A stretch of 55,057 nt of DNA, from positions 1 through 55,057 of the forward strand of contig CANFEY010000029.1 in NCBI GenBank assembly GCA_947446025.1, read 5' to 3'. The first letter of the stretch is position 1; every line of letters begins with the position of its first letter. A program made the translations under genes and the position numbers. The notes below the pieces were generated by a model. That model was given only the letters and a program-made list of their open reading frames with translations. It was not told the DNA's origin and did not search any database. Positions 42,650-51,290 of this stretch are shown in pieces. Source of the stretch: Bryobacterales bacterium. GTDB taxonomy: Bacteria; Acidobacteriota; Terriglobia; Bryobacterales; Bryobacteraceae.

Positions 42650-43831
42650 GTAGAAATAGTCTGGCAGATTTGGCTTTGTCGCGCGCAGGATGTCCAGAGC
42701 CGCGCGGTTCTGAGGTTTGGAGAGTTCTTCAAACAGACGCCGGTAGACCCGCTCAAGCGCCTTCGGGTGCATCTTGTCGAAGACCTCCGTGTAGACAGTG
42801 TAGGAGAGCGGATATTCAAAAATCCGGGTCCGCAAATTGAAGTCACGCAGCGACCTCCCTTTTGGATCGCGCGGGCCGCGCTGCGAGAAGGTCTGGGTGA
42901 ACGTCGACACGCCTTTGATCGGACTGGCGAGTTTGATCTCGTCGGCGAAGGTCAGATACGCCACCAGCTTGTCAACCGCCGCGGACAGGGAGACCTCCGT
43001 GGGGCGCTTGTTCAGTGGCTGCTCGTTGTTGCCGGCCGTGCGGAACTGGGCGTTCAGCGCGGCCATGTAGTAGAGCGCCCGGGTCTGGTGTTCCAGCGTC
43101 ATCAGTGCGATCAAGTCGCTGTACGGCGTAAGGTATTTCGTCACGTCGAACTTCGTCACCAAGCTGGTCAGGTTCTGCGTGCGGCGGGTTTGCAGTTCCA
43201 CGGGACGGTAGGGATTCTCGGCGTAAGCGTTGCCCAGGTGTTGCATTTTGCCGTGGGTGCCGGTGACATACCAGCCGCCCCAACGATCTTCGAAGGGCGT
43301 GGTGTGGTCGGTGACGTGGAATAGATCGCCACCCATGAAGAAGGGGGATCCGTCGGCGCCGGGGTAGACGGTCGCGACGAAGGTATGTGGAGCGAAGGCG
43401 TTGGTGTGGCACTGTAGGCAGAGGAAACGGTCGCGATTGAAGACCGGCTTGTCCACCTTCTTGGTATCCAGCGAATAGAACGACGTACCATCGTCGGGAT
43501 CGGCGGCGGTGACCTCGAAGAGTTCGCCGTTCTGCACCATGCCGACGGCGATCGTGTCGTTGAAGTAAAGGGCCCGGGGAGTTTTGGGGCCGATTTTGTC
43601 CTGCTGCAAGCTGGTGCGGGAGAAAACCAGCACCTGCGAGTCGGTGTTGATGTCGAGTTCCTTGAGCAGGCTTTGCAGATAGCCCCACTTGTTCTTGTAC
43701 TCGAGGGTGGTCTCGCCGCGTTCCAGGCGGACGGCTAGTTTCGCGGCGGCGTTGGTGCGCTCCACCGGCGTTTGCGCGGTGAGGGCCACCACCGCGGCCA
43801 GGGCAACGACGCTTGAAATCGCTCGGCGCAT
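42647..43831 (-). CDS. Secreted one-heme cytochrome-like protein
   Basis: This 394-residue protein has a signal peptide (1-20) and a single haem motif, FLCLQCHTNAFAPH (CLQCH), followed by HTFVATVYPGADGSPFFMGGD. An upstream segment (VLVFSRTSLQQDKIGPKTP, RALYFNDTIAVGMVQNGELF) and a helical C-terminal half (DKMHPKALERVYRRLFEELS) are present. I know the family pattern from Acidobacteriota and Planctomycetota genomes as a cytochrome c-like protein of unknown function. The same-strand quinoprotein gene downstream is a likely electron donor. The stop codon is part of a palindrome. Confidence 0.65.
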   Translation of the reverse strand: MRRAISSVVALAAVVALTAQTPVERTNAAAKLAVRLERGETTLEYKNKWGYLQSLLKELDINTDSQVLVFSRTSLQQDKIGPKTPRALYFNDTIAVGMVQNGELFEVTAADPDDGTSFYSLDTKKVDKPVFNRDRFLCLQCHTNAFAPHTFVATVYPGADGSPFFMGGDLFHVTDHTTPFEDRWGGWYVTGTHGKMQHLGNAYAENPYRPVELQTRRTQNLTSLVTKFDVTKYLTPYSDLIALMTLEHQTRALYYMAALNAQFRTAGNNEQPLNKRPTEVSLSAAVDKLVAYLTFADEIKLASPIKGVSTFTQTFSQRGPRDPKGRSLRDFNLRTRIFEYPLSYTVYTEVFDKMHPKALERVYRRLFEELSKPQNRAALDILRATKPNLPDYFY

Positions 43832-43853
43832 CTATCTTGAATATACCTGTTGC

Positions 43854-43878
43854 AGCCCCGCTCTTACGAACGGGGCTA
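43854..43878. terminator. AGCCCCG/CGGGGCT hairpin at the SET gene stop
   Basis: The stem AGCCCCG (43854-43860) pairs with CGGGGCT (43871-43877) around CTCTTACGAA. Bases 43876-43878 are the TAG stop of the SET-domain gene. The stem is the same as at 23174-23197 and the loop is a variant of that element. It separates the SET gene from the one-heme gene on the same strand. Confidence 0.6.
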
Positions 43879-44334
43879 TTTCAGCTTCTGGAGCGTGCCG
43901 CGGCACGTCTTGGTCCCGCACCCGCACTTGTTGTTGCCGGTGTCTTTTTCAAAGTTGTAGTCGATGGTCAGCTCTTCACCCTTCTTGATCGCGCGCAGAC
44001 TGACGTAGAGGATGTGGCCCTTCATGATGCGGCCGACGAGGTTCGGCTCGCAGCTGTGGTTGATGATTTCCGCGCCGCTGCCGCCCACTGCGCCATCAAG
44101 TGTCCAGTAGTTGTCGAGCGTGTAGAGATAGGTGTACTCGCCCTCGCCGCGCCGCTTGGTTTCCTTGCGATTGCAGCGCTCGCCGGTGTATTCGATCACC
44201 TTGCGGTTCGCCGGGATCGATTCCAGCGAATATAGGCCGAAACGGTGGATCTTGGAGCGGCGGATTTCCAATTTGTATGAGACGAAGCGAGGGTCGAGCT
44301 TCGGGTTGCGAATCAGCGGAGTTCCTATGGCCAT
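43876..44334 (-). CDS. SET-domain protein methyltransferase
   Basis: This 152-residue protein is a nearly complete SET domain. It has IHRFGLYSLESIPANRKVIE, the pseudoknot NHSCEPN in EIINHSCEPNLV, the catalytic Tyr in ELTIDYNFEKD, and a post-SET CGCGTKTCRG Cys cluster that could bind zinc with the Cys of NHSC. SET proteins transfer methyl from SAM to protein lysine. These domains are mainly eukaryotic; bacterial copies exist but few have known substrates. The start at 44334 is three bases after the amidohydrolase stop, so it belongs to the operon with fadB and the amidohydrolase. Confidence 0.85.
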   Translation of the reverse strand: MAIGTPLIRNPKLDPRFVSYKLEIRRSKIHRFGLYSLESIPANRKVIEYTGERCNRKETKRRGEGEYTYLYTLDNYWTLDGAVGGSGAEIINHSCEPNLVGRIMKGHILYVSLRAIKKGEELTIDYNFEKDTGNNKCGCGTKTCRGTLQKLK

Positions 44335-44337
44335 GGA

Positions 44338-45189
44338 TTATTTCGCAGCGAAGCCGAACAGCCGCACGGCATTTTCTTTCAGGATCAGGGGACGCACTTC
44401 GTCTTTGAAGGGGGCTTGCGCGAAGTCGGCCATCCAGCGATCAGGCGCGATGAGCGGGTAGTCGGAGCCGAAGAGCATCTTCTTCTTCAGCAGCGTGTTG
44501 GCGTATTGGATCAGTGTCGGCGAGAAATACTTGGGCGACCAACCGGAGAGGTCGATGTAGACCTGCGGCTTGTGCAGGCAAACAGAGATCGCTTCGTCCT
44601 GCCACGGGAACGATGGGTGCGCCATGATGATGGGCATGTCGGGGAAGTCCACCGCGACATCGTCAATGTCCATGGGGTTGCCGTACTTCAGGCGGACGCC
44701 GCCGCCCCCCGGCATGCCGGTGCCGATGCCGCTGTGGCCGGTGTGGAAGATCACCGGCATCTTGAACTCGTTCATCACTTCATAGAAGGGATACGCCCGG
44801 CGGTCACTGGGGAAAAACTCCTGTAGCGGCGGGTGAAGCTTGAAGCCGCGCACCGCGTTATTGCGGATGAGATTGCGCGCTTCATTCACGGCATCCTGCC
44901 CGCGCATGGGATTGACGCTGGCAAAGGCGATCATGAAGTCGCTGTTCTCTTGCGCAAAGGCGGCCACCTCTTCGTTGGGCACCTGCGGGCGGCCGGTGAT
45001 CTTCTCATCGACGCTGAAGACTACGCAGCCGATGTTGCGGCTTCGGTAGTATTCGGCCAGGTCGGCGCGCTTGTAGGAGATGCCGGCGTTGCCGAAGTAT
45101 TTGCGGGCGGCTTCGTCGGCGTCATTGCCGGTGGGTTCGGATTCAATGTGGACGTGAGTGTCGATGGCGACTAAGTTTTCAATTTTCAT
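44338..45189 (-). CDS. Amidohydrolase-2 family metal-dependent hydrolase
   Basis: This 283-residue TIM-barrel enzyme has the first metal pair in AIDTHVHIE, the His of KLHPPLQEFFP, IFHTGHSGIGTGMPG, a second His in IIMAHPSFPWQDEA, and the catalytic Asp in LFGSDYPLIAP. These are the ACMSD/amidohydrolase-2 hallmarks, which catalyse decarboxylation or hydrolysis. The ATG overlaps the fadB stop by ATGA (45186-45189), so the two are coupled. A role in degradation of a ring or acid feeding beta-oxidation is a guess from the operon. Substrate unknown. Confidence 0.82.
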   Translation of the reverse strand: MKIENLVAIDTHVHIESEPTGNDADEAARKYFGNAGISYKRADLAEYYRSRNIGCVVFSVDEKITGRPQVPNEEVAAFAQENSDFMIAFASVNPMRGQDAVNEARNLIRNNAVRGFKLHPPLQEFFPSDRRAYPFYEVMNEFKMPVIFHTGHSGIGTGMPGGGGVRLKYGNPMDIDDVAVDFPDMPIIMAHPSFPWQDEAISVCLHKPQVYIDLSGWSPKYFSPTLIQYANTLLKKKMLFGSDYPLIAPDRWMADFAQAPFKDEVRPLILKENAVRLFGFAAK

Positions 45190-47309
45190 TTGGGGTCCTT
45201 TTCATCGCGCGCCGCGAAAGTGCTGCCGTTCTCCGCCAGCCGCTTCAGCAACGGCGCGGGAGCCCACAGATCGGGGCCGAATTGTTTTTCGAATGCGCAG
45301 ATCCGCGCGTAGACTTTCTGCAAGCCCACCGCGTCGCCGAACCACATGGGTCCGCCGCGCCAGGTGGGGAAGCCGTAGCCCGTAGTGTAGATCACGTCGA
45401 TGTCGGCCGCGCGGTAGGCCAGACCTTCGTCGAGGATCTTGGCACCTTCGTTCACCATGGCGTAAAAGCAACGCTCGATGATTTCTTCGTTGGAGATGGC
45501 ACGGCGGGAGAAGCCAAGTTCGGTGGATGTCTTCTCCACCAGCTCCCGCACGAAGGGGTCCGGCGAAGGCTTCAACTTGTCGTCGTACTTGTACCAGCCC
45601 GCGTTGCGCTTCTGGCCCCAGCGGCCGGATTCGTAGAGGCGGTCATGCACGACGGGCTTGCGGACACCCGGCTTGTCCAGATGTTTGGTTTCCTGGCGCA
45701 CGCGGTACAGCAGGTCGATACCACCCAGATCGTCGACGGCGAAGATGCCCATCGCCATGCCAAAGTCGGTGAGCGCCTTGTCCACTTGTTCGGGCAGCGC
45801 GCCTTCTTCGACAAGGAACTGCGCCTCGCGCATGTAAGCGAACATCATGCGGTTGCCGACGAAGCCGTAGGCATTGCCGACGACGACGCCGATCTTCTTG
45901 AGCGTCTTCGCGACCGCAACAGCAGTGGCCAGCGTCTTCTGCGAGGTCTCCTTGCCGCGCACGATTTCCACCAGCCGCATTACGTTCGCAGGGCTAAAAA
46001 AGTGCAGACCGACGACCATTCCCGGCCGCGAAGTCATAGCCGCGATGGCGTCGATATCGAGCGTGGAAGTGTTGGTCGCAAGGACGCAATCCGGCTTGGC
46101 AATCTTTTCGATGTCCGTGAAGAGCGCCTTCTTCACTTCCATGCTTTCGAAGGCGGCCTCGATGATGAGGTCGGCGTCTTCGAAACCGTCGTAGCTGAGC
46201 TGAGCGTGGATCATCGCCATGCGCTGATCCATGACGGCCTGCGGAGTTCGCCCGCGCTGCACGCTGCGATTGTAGTTTTTGGTGATGGTGGCGATGCCGC
46301 GGTCCAGCGCTTCTTGCGAAGTGTCCTTCAGCAGCACAGAGAGCCCCGCGTTGACGCAGGCCATCGCGATGCCGCCACCCATGGTGCCCGCGCCGATGAT
46401 GCCGACTGTGCGAATCGGGTAAGTAGGCGCGTCTTTCGCAAGGCCGGGAACTTTGCTGACACCGCGCTCCGCGAAGAACACGTGGATCATCGCTTGCGCC
46501 TGCGGGGAAGCAAGGCACAGCTTGGCGATTTCACGCTCGCGCTTGCAGCCTTCCTCGAAAGGAAGTTTTGTGGCCGCTTCGATCGCATCAATGGCGTGCA
46601 GCGGAGCCGTCTGATGCGGGCGGATCTTGCGCGCCTGTTCGCGTCCGGCGGCGAAGGCGGTCTCATTGGCTTCGACGTTATTCAGTCCACCGTTGCGATG
46701 GCGCGTCTTGCTGACAGGCGCGTCGGCGATTTCCCGGGCGAAGGCACAGGCGGCCGTCAGCAGGTCGCCTTCCACCACGCGGTCAATCAGTCCCAGGTCC
46801 TTGGCTTCCCCGGCTTTAACCAGGTGCCCGGAGACGCACAGGTCCACCGCATTCGCCACTCCCACCAGGCGCGGCAAGCGCTGCGTGCCCTCGGCTCCGG
46901 GAATGATGCCGAGATTCGATTCGGGTGCACCCAGCAAAGCATCGGCGACGGCGACGCGGTAATGGCCCGCCATGGCGAGTTCGAGTCCGCCGCCGAGCGC
47001 GGTGCCGTGGATCGCCATAACCACGGGCTTGAAGCAATCCTCCACGCGCGCTAGCAAAGGATGGATGTCTGGCCCGCCGGATTCAGGATTCTTCGCCGCG
47101 GCAAGAAGTTCGTTGATGTCCGCGCCGGCGATGAACGTCTTGCCTCCGCCGATGATCACGAGCGCCTGGACCGCCGCATCGCGCTCCGCCGCCGCGACCG
47201 CGTCGAGAAGCGCTTTCGGGACTCCAGGTCCCAAAGCGTTGACCGGTGGGTTCTGTACTGTGATGACGGCAATGCCGTCTTCAAGACTCACTGCTACAAG
47301 TTCACTCAT
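45186..47309 (-). CDS. FadB/FadJ-like multifunctional beta-oxidation enzyme
   Basis: This 707-residue fusion has an N-terminal enoyl-CoA hydratase (residues about 1-190: [54 protein letters not shown]). Next is an NAD-binding hydroxyacyl-CoA dehydrogenase (about 295-480: [19 protein letters not shown]), and two C-terminal 3HCDH domains ([37 protein letters not shown]). It hydrates enoyl-CoA and oxidises the product. No thiolase partner is beside it. An operon of this gene, an amidohydrolase and a SET gene is unexpected. The start is the ATG at 47309; no clear ribosome site was seen. Confidence 0.9.
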   Translation of the reverse strand: MSELVAVSLEDGIAVITVQNPPVNALGPGVPKALLDAVAAAERDAAVQALVIIGGGKTFIAGADINELLAAAKNPESGGPDIHPLLARVEDCFKPVVMAIHGTALGGGLELAMAGHYRVAVADALLGAPESNLGIIPGAEGTQRLPRLVGVANAVDLCVSGHLVKAGEAKDLGLIDRVVEGDLLTAACAFAREIADAPVSKTRHRNGGLNNVEANETAFAAGREQARKIRPHQTAPLHAIDAIEAATKLPFEEGCKREREIAKLCLASPQAQAMIHVFFAERGVSKVPGLAKDAPTYPIRTVGIIGAGTMGGGIAMACVNAGLSVLLKDTSQEALDRGIATITKNYNRSVQRGRTPQAVMDQRMAMIHAQLSYDGFEDADLIIEAAFESMEVKKALFTDIEKIAKPDCVLATNTSTLDIDAIAAMTSRPGMVVGLHFFSPANVMRLVEIVRGKETSQKTLATAVAVAKTLKKIGVVVGNAYGFVGNRMMFAYMREAQFLVEEGALPEQVDKALTDFGMAMGIFAVDDLGGIDLLYRVRQETKHLDKPGVRKPVVHDRLYESGRWGQKRNAGWYKYDDKLKPSPDPFVRELVEKTSTELGFSRRAISNEEIIERCFYAMVNEGAKILDEGLAYRAADIDVIYTTGYGFPTWRGGPMWFGDAVGLQKVYARICAFEKQFGPDLWAPAPLLKRLAENGSTFAARDEKDPK

Positions 47310-47380
47310 TGAAGGTAACTTCTGAGTTTACCGCGACTACAATGGCTAAGGGGAACAGAAGGTCAGCGAGACTCGCAGAC

Positions 47381-47453
47381 CGCAGGCGAAACCGCCTGCG
47401 CTACCACCAAAGATCACTGGTTTGCGATGGTAGGGCAGGCGGTTTCGCCTGCC
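47381..47453. repeat. Twin-hairpin repeat between divergent genes
   Basis: Hairpin one is CGCAGGCG-AAAC-CGCCTGCG (47381-47400), a perfect 8-bp stem. Hairpin two is GGCAGGCG-GTTT-CGCCTGCC (47434-47453), also perfect. The 33 bases between, with CCAAAGATC and TTTGCGAT, match the reverse complement of the centre of the element at 33189-33262, so the two are inverted copies. It lies between the divergent fadB and VWFA genes, so here it cannot be a terminator of either. The remaining gap 47454-47546 leads to the ribosome site of the VWFA gene. Confidence 0.65.
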
Positions 47454-47546
47454 ACTCCGGTGACGCGAGAGCCGTATTGTCCCGACGGGGTTGTGGTACA
47501 CCACACGCTCCTTCATAATCAGAGGGACCTTTTTGTGGAGGCTCAT

Positions 47547-49142
47547 ATGCTCAAGACGACTGCTCTTCTTCTTGCCGCTGCCTCAGCGGCTTTCGCGCAG
47601 GCTCCCTCTACCGATACTGTCCTCCGCAGCAACACGCGGTTGGTATTGCTCGACGTAATCGTGAACAACGATAAGGGGCCCGTACGCGGCCTGACCAAGG
47701 AAGACTTCGTGCTCGAGGACAAGGGCAAGAAGCAGACCATCGCGTTGTTCGATGTGACCGAGCCGGGGAAGACTCCCGCAGCGGCACCGCTGCCAGCGGG
47801 GATTGCCAGCAACCGCGTCAACAGCAAGGGTGAGCAGACCGGGACCGCCACAGTGATTCTCTGGGACCGGATCAACTCCGCATCCACTACCGATCAGGCG
47901 TTTGCGCGCAATCAGGTACTGCGGTTGTTCGCCGGGCTGAAAGAAACCGATCACGTTGGCTTCTACGCTCTGGGATTCACGCTACAGATGGTTCACGACT
48001 ATGACGAAGACGCGGCTCCGTTGGCGCGCGTGGCCAAGGCCCTGCAGACCAGCGGCACGGCTCCTGACACTTTTTCCGCCCAGGACAAGGCGCTATTCAA
48101 GAACCTGGCGGACGCGCTTTCGCCGATGCAGCAGCCGAACAATCAGGCTCGCGTGAATATCACCTACCCGGCGTTCCGGTCCATCGGACGCCACTTGGCC
48201 GGCGTTCCAGGCCGCAAGAACCTGGTGTGGATCGCCAGCGTGTTCCCGCTGACCTACGGCAATTCGGTGGAGCGCCGCAAGAATGACCAGGACGAAGTGG
48301 ACGCGTTCCGCAACAATCTGACTGAGGCGAACATCGCCCTCTATACGGTGGACCCCGGCGGTACAGGGGCGAGTTTCAACACCTCTGACGCAGCACCGGT
48401 AGCGAATGAGGGCAGTTTGATGCCGGGCGCGTTGCGGAATTCAGCCGGGACCTCCTCCATCAATAACGTGAGTAACTCGATGACGGGCAACCAGGCGTTC
48501 CAACTGTTCGCCGACGCGACCGGCGGCAAGTCTTATCGCAACGCAAATGACATTGAGCCCGCCTTACGGGAAGTGATCGCGATGTCGGGCTATACCTACA
48601 CGCTGGGATTCTATCCCGACGAAAAGACGCTAGACAACAAGTCGCATGAGCTGAAGGTTTCGCTGGCGAAAAAGCCGTCCACCGACAAGGCCAAGGCCAC
48701 GCATCGCAAGCAGTATTTCGCCTGGGGGCCGAAATCCCCGCCGGAAGTGCAGCTGAAGCCCACCATGGAAGAGCTGCTGGGCGATCCGCTGCTGGCCCAT
48801 TCCATCGGGCTCCTGGCCGTCGCGAATCCTGATCCCGCCAAGCCCGGCGCGCAAGTCATCGACCTCCGCATCACCGCCGCGGATTTGCGTTTCGAGCCGA
48901 AGGGCGAACAGTTCACCACCGCCTTCGACGTCGCGATTGCCATTGAAGGCCAGAAGGTGGTCAGCATGAAGACGTTCGCTCCGGCTCTGTCGGCGGAGGC
49001 GAGGCAGCAGGTGCTGGCCTCGGGAATGGATGCGCGGGAGACAGTGGAGGCGGGTGCCTCAGGCGTGTTCCGCATCGTTGTGTGGGAGAAGGCAACCGGC
49101 GCGGCCGGTTCGCTCCGGGTGCCGTTCGGCGGCGCGAAATAA
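47547..49142 (+). CDS. VWFA-related Acidobacteriota protein (TIGR03436 type)
   Basis: This 531-residue secreted protein has a signal peptide (1-19, AAASAAFAQ) and an N-terminal VLRSNTRLVLLDVIVNNDKG, PVRGLTKEDFVLEDKGKKQ segment that is the family hallmark. The von Willebrand A-like domain covers about 110-340 (VILWDRINSASTTDQAFARN, HVGFYALGFTLQMVHDYDED, GRKNLVWIASVFPLTYGNS). A beta-rich C-terminal part follows. VWFA domains bind metal and proteins in the envelope. The ATG at 47547 follows GTGGAG; the ORF start at 47427 is inside the repeat. The next gene starts 13 bases after the stop. Confidence 0.85.
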   Translation: MLKTTALLLAAASAAFAQAPSTDTVLRSNTRLVLLDVIVNNDKGPVRGLTKEDFVLEDKGKKQTIALFDVTEPGKTPAAAPLPAGIASNRVNSKGEQTGTATVILWDRINSASTTDQAFARNQVLRLFAGLKETDHVGFYALGFTLQMVHDYDEDAAPLARVAKALQTSGTAPDTFSAQDKALFKNLADALSPMQQPNNQARVNITYPAFRSIGRHLAGVPGRKNLVWIASVFPLTYGNSVERRKNDQDEVDAFRNNLTEANIALYTVDPGGTGASFNTSDAAPVANEGSLMPGALRNSAGTSSINNVSNSMTGNQAFQLFADATGGKSYRNANDIEPALREVIAMSGYTYTLGFYPDEKTLDNKSHELKVSLAKKPSTDKAKATHRKQYFAWGPKSPPEVQLKPTMEELLGDPLLAHSIGLLAVANPDPAKPGAQVIDLRITAADLRFEPKGEQFTTAFDVAIAIEGQKVVSMKTFAPALSAEARQQVLASGMDARETVEAGASGVFRIVVWEKATGAAGSLRVPFGGAK

Positions 49143-49155
49143 GAAATAATAGGAC

Positions 49156-49980
49156 ATGATCCGACTCGCGCTGCTGGCCCTGACGTTCGCTCTGGCCGCC
49201 GAAGCGCAGCTTAGCCCGGCTGAGATTGTAAAGCGGTCCGTGGAGCGCGACGCCCGCAACTTTGAGCGCTTCAAGGACTACACCTTCCACGAGCTCACGC
49301 AGCAGAAGCAACTGGATAAGCGCGGGCGCATGAGTGGGTCAGAGAGCACGCTGAGCGAGGTCCTGATGCTGGGCGGGCGTCCCTACGGACGCGTGTTGGA
49401 ACGGGACGGCAAGCCGCTTTCTGAGAAGGACGCCGCCAAAGAGCAGTCCAAGCTCGACAAAGAAGCCGCGAAACGCGCCAAGGAAACAGATCGCGACCGG
49501 GCCAAGTTTGAGCGGGATCGCCTGGAGGAACGCCGCTTCGCGCGCGAGATCCCCGATGCATTCACCTTCCGCCTGCTGGGGGAAGAGACCCTCGACGGGC
49601 TTCCTGTGTGGAAGATCGAAGCGCAGCCGAAACCGGGCTACAAGCCCCGTGAACGGCGGGCCGACTTGCTGACCAAGGTCCGCGGGACCCTGTGGATCGA
49701 GCAGACCGGTTACCAGTGGGTGAAGGCGGACATCGATGTAGTCGGGACTATCTCCTGGGGGCTGTTTGTCCTGCGCATTCCGCCGGGTGCCAAGATTGGC
49801 TTCTCCCAGACGCGGGTGAACGATGAGGTGTGGCTGCCCAGGCAGGTCCACGTGCGGGCCGACGCCAAGCTGGCGCTGCTGAAGACGTTCCGCCTCGATC
49901 TGGATGTGGCCTATAGCAACTACCGCAAGTTCCGGGTTGAGAGCCAAATCCTGGACACAAAAGAATTACCTCAGCCCTAG
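49156..49980 (+). CDS. Secreted protein, LolA-like pattern, unknown
   Basis: This 274-residue protein has a signal peptide (1-18) and then SPAEIVKRSVERDARNFERF, FHELTQQKQLDKRGRM, and a charged helical segment (EKDAAKEQSKLDKEAAKRAK; residues about 90-125). The second half has VWKIEAQPKPGYKPRERRAD, GTLWIEQTGYQWVKADIDVV and VWLPRQVHVRADAKLAL. The GTLWIE...WLP wording resembles outer-membrane lipoprotein-sorting (LolA/LolB-like) folds seen in Acidobacteriota, which is not proof of function. The TAG stop abuts a hairpin. It follows the VWFA gene by 13 bases. Confidence 0.5.
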   Translation: MIRLALLALTFALAAEAQLSPAEIVKRSVERDARNFERFKDYTFHELTQQKQLDKRGRMSGSESTLSEVLMLGGRPYGRVLERDGKPLSEKDAAKEQSKLDKEAAKRAKETDRDRAKFERDRLEERRFAREIPDAFTFRLLGEETLDGLPVWKIEAQPKPGYKPRERRADLLTKVRGTLWIEQTGYQWVKADIDVVGTISWGLFVLRIPPGAKIGFSQTRVNDEVWLPRQVHVRADAKLALLKTFRLDLDVAYSNYRKFRVESQILDTKELPQP

Positions 49981-50004
49981 GTGGGGCAGGCGATTCCGCC
50001 TGCC
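49978..50004. terminator. Perfect 8-bp hairpin directly after a stop
   Basis: The stop TAG (49978-49980) is followed by GGCAGGCG (49985-49992), loop ATTC, and CGCCTGCC (49997-50004). It is a single-hairpin version of the twin-hairpin family at 33189-33262 and 47381-47453. Downstream bases up to 50040 (GGCAAAGATCGG) still resemble the centre of those elements. It closes the VWFA-274 aa gene pair. Confidence 0.6.
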
Positions 50005-50104
50005 GAATTCGGTTTGGCAAAGATCGGCCAGTAGCCCGCGGAAGTAGTAAGGCGTTCCACCGGCTGACGGAATCGGCGGCAAGTGAGAGAATGGGAGTCT
50101 GCTT

Positions 50105-51289
50105 GTGCTCAGACCCATGCTTAAGCTTGGATTCAGTCACGCCTCGCCCGCCGATGTAGAGCGGGAAGCCGGCCGCATCGCGGACCCGGTGGAGCGGCTG
50201 CGTTATCTGCGCAAACACGGTACCGCGACGGTGCAGGGTGTGCTGCCGCGCCGCCGGCCAAACTGGAAATTGCAGGCCGTAATCGCGGCGATTGCTCTAC
50301 CTGCCGCGCTCGGAGTGGTCTATTGGACGTTACCGTCCGCGCGGGCACCGGAAGCGGTCAAGGTGCCTTCGATCCTGGTGGCCCGGCCGGCGCCCAATCA
50401 GATTTGGCAGGTGGAAACGTCGGGCGTGGAAGAGGTGTACAGCAATGGGCTGCGCATCGACCTGTCGTTTGCAACCCGGCTCCGCCCGCGCGCCGAATAC
50501 CCGGTGTTCGCTTTGGCGGGAGCCTCCCAGCCCATCGCCACTGACCGGACACCGCGCGGCATCGTGTACCACACCACCGAAGGCGACATGGTGGTCTTTG
50601 AGAAAGAGGAACACCAGAAGATTGAGCGCGCGGGGCATCAGTTGCTGCGCTACGTGCGGCAGCAGCATTCCTATCACTACCTGATTGACCGCTACGGCCG
50701 CGTGTACCGCGTGGTGGAAGAAAGCGATGCGGCCAACCATGCGGGATTTTCGGTATGGGGAGATGAGCGCGGGGTGTACGTCAATTTGAACGACAGCTTT
50801 ATCGGCGTCGCCTTCGAGGGCAGCAGCAGTAAGACGGACGACGTAACGGGGGCGCAGCTTTCCGCCGCCCGGATGTTGACCGAGTTGCTGGTCTCCCGTT
50901 ACAACGTCCGTCCGGAAGATTGTGTGACGCACGCTCAGGTTTCAGTAAGTCCAAGCAACATGCGGCTTGCAAACCACAAGGATTGGGCGCGGGCATTTCC
51001 GTTCGCGGCGATGAATCTGCCGGACAACTACCGGCTGCCCGTGTGGGCAGTGGAAGCCTTCGGGTTCAGCTACGACGAGGACCTGGTGGGTGCCTCCGGG
51101 GGCAAGCCTTGGCCGGGACTGGTTTCTGCCGATAAGAAATTGTTGGAAGCAGCAGCCAGCCAAGGAGCCGACGAAATCCGCTATCGTGGAATGCTACGGC
51201 ATCGCTACCAGGAAATCCTGGCGGATGCCAAAGCTCGGCAGCTGCAAGCCGAGGCGGAAGCACGAGAGAACCGGCAGAGGCGGAATTAA
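50105..51289 (+). CDS. Membrane-anchored N-acetylmuramoyl-L-alanine amidase
   Basis: This 394-residue peptidoglycan hydrolase of the Amidase_2 type starts at GTG 50105, seven bases after GGGAG (50093-50097); ATG 50117 is too far from a ribosome site. An N-terminal cytoplasmic part (about 60 residues, basic) is followed by a membrane helix (AVIAAIALPAALGVVYWTL, about residues 61-79), so the enzyme is anchored and faces outward. The catalytic domain (about 150-310) has RGIVYHTTEGD (zinc His), SYHYLIDRYGRVYRVVEESD, ANHAGFS and THAQVSVSPSN. The C-terminus is a charged helical tail. It lies one base before the actin-like gene. Confidence 0.82.
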   Translation: MLRPMLKLGFSHASPADVEREAGRIADPVERLRYLRKHGTATVQGVLPRRRPNWKLQAVIAAIALPAALGVVYWTLPSARAPEAVKVPSILVARPAPNQIWQVETSGVEEVYSNGLRIDLSFATRLRPRAEYPVFALAGASQPIATDRTPRGIVYHTTEGDMVVFEKEEHQKIERAGHQLLRYVRQQHSYHYLIDRYGRVYRVVEESDAANHAGFSVWGDERGVYVNLNDSFIGVAFEGSSSKTDDVTGAQLSAARMLTELLVSRYNVRPEDCVTHAQVSVSPSNMRLANHKDWARAFPFAAMNLPDNYRLPVWAVEAFGFSYDEDLVGASGGKPWPGLVSADKKLLEAAASQGADEIRYRGMLRHRYQEILADAKARQLQAEAEARENRQRRN

Positions 51290-51290
51290 G

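Noticed and set aside
45282-47054. Plus-strand open frame of 590 codons opposite fadB
   Set aside because: It is antisense to a gene with full enoyl-CoA hydratase and dehydrogenase motifs, and has none of its own.
33165-50030. Repeated hairpins as a CRISPR array
   Set aside because: The copies are dispersed over many kilobases, palindromic and at gene ends, with no regular spacers and no cas genes.
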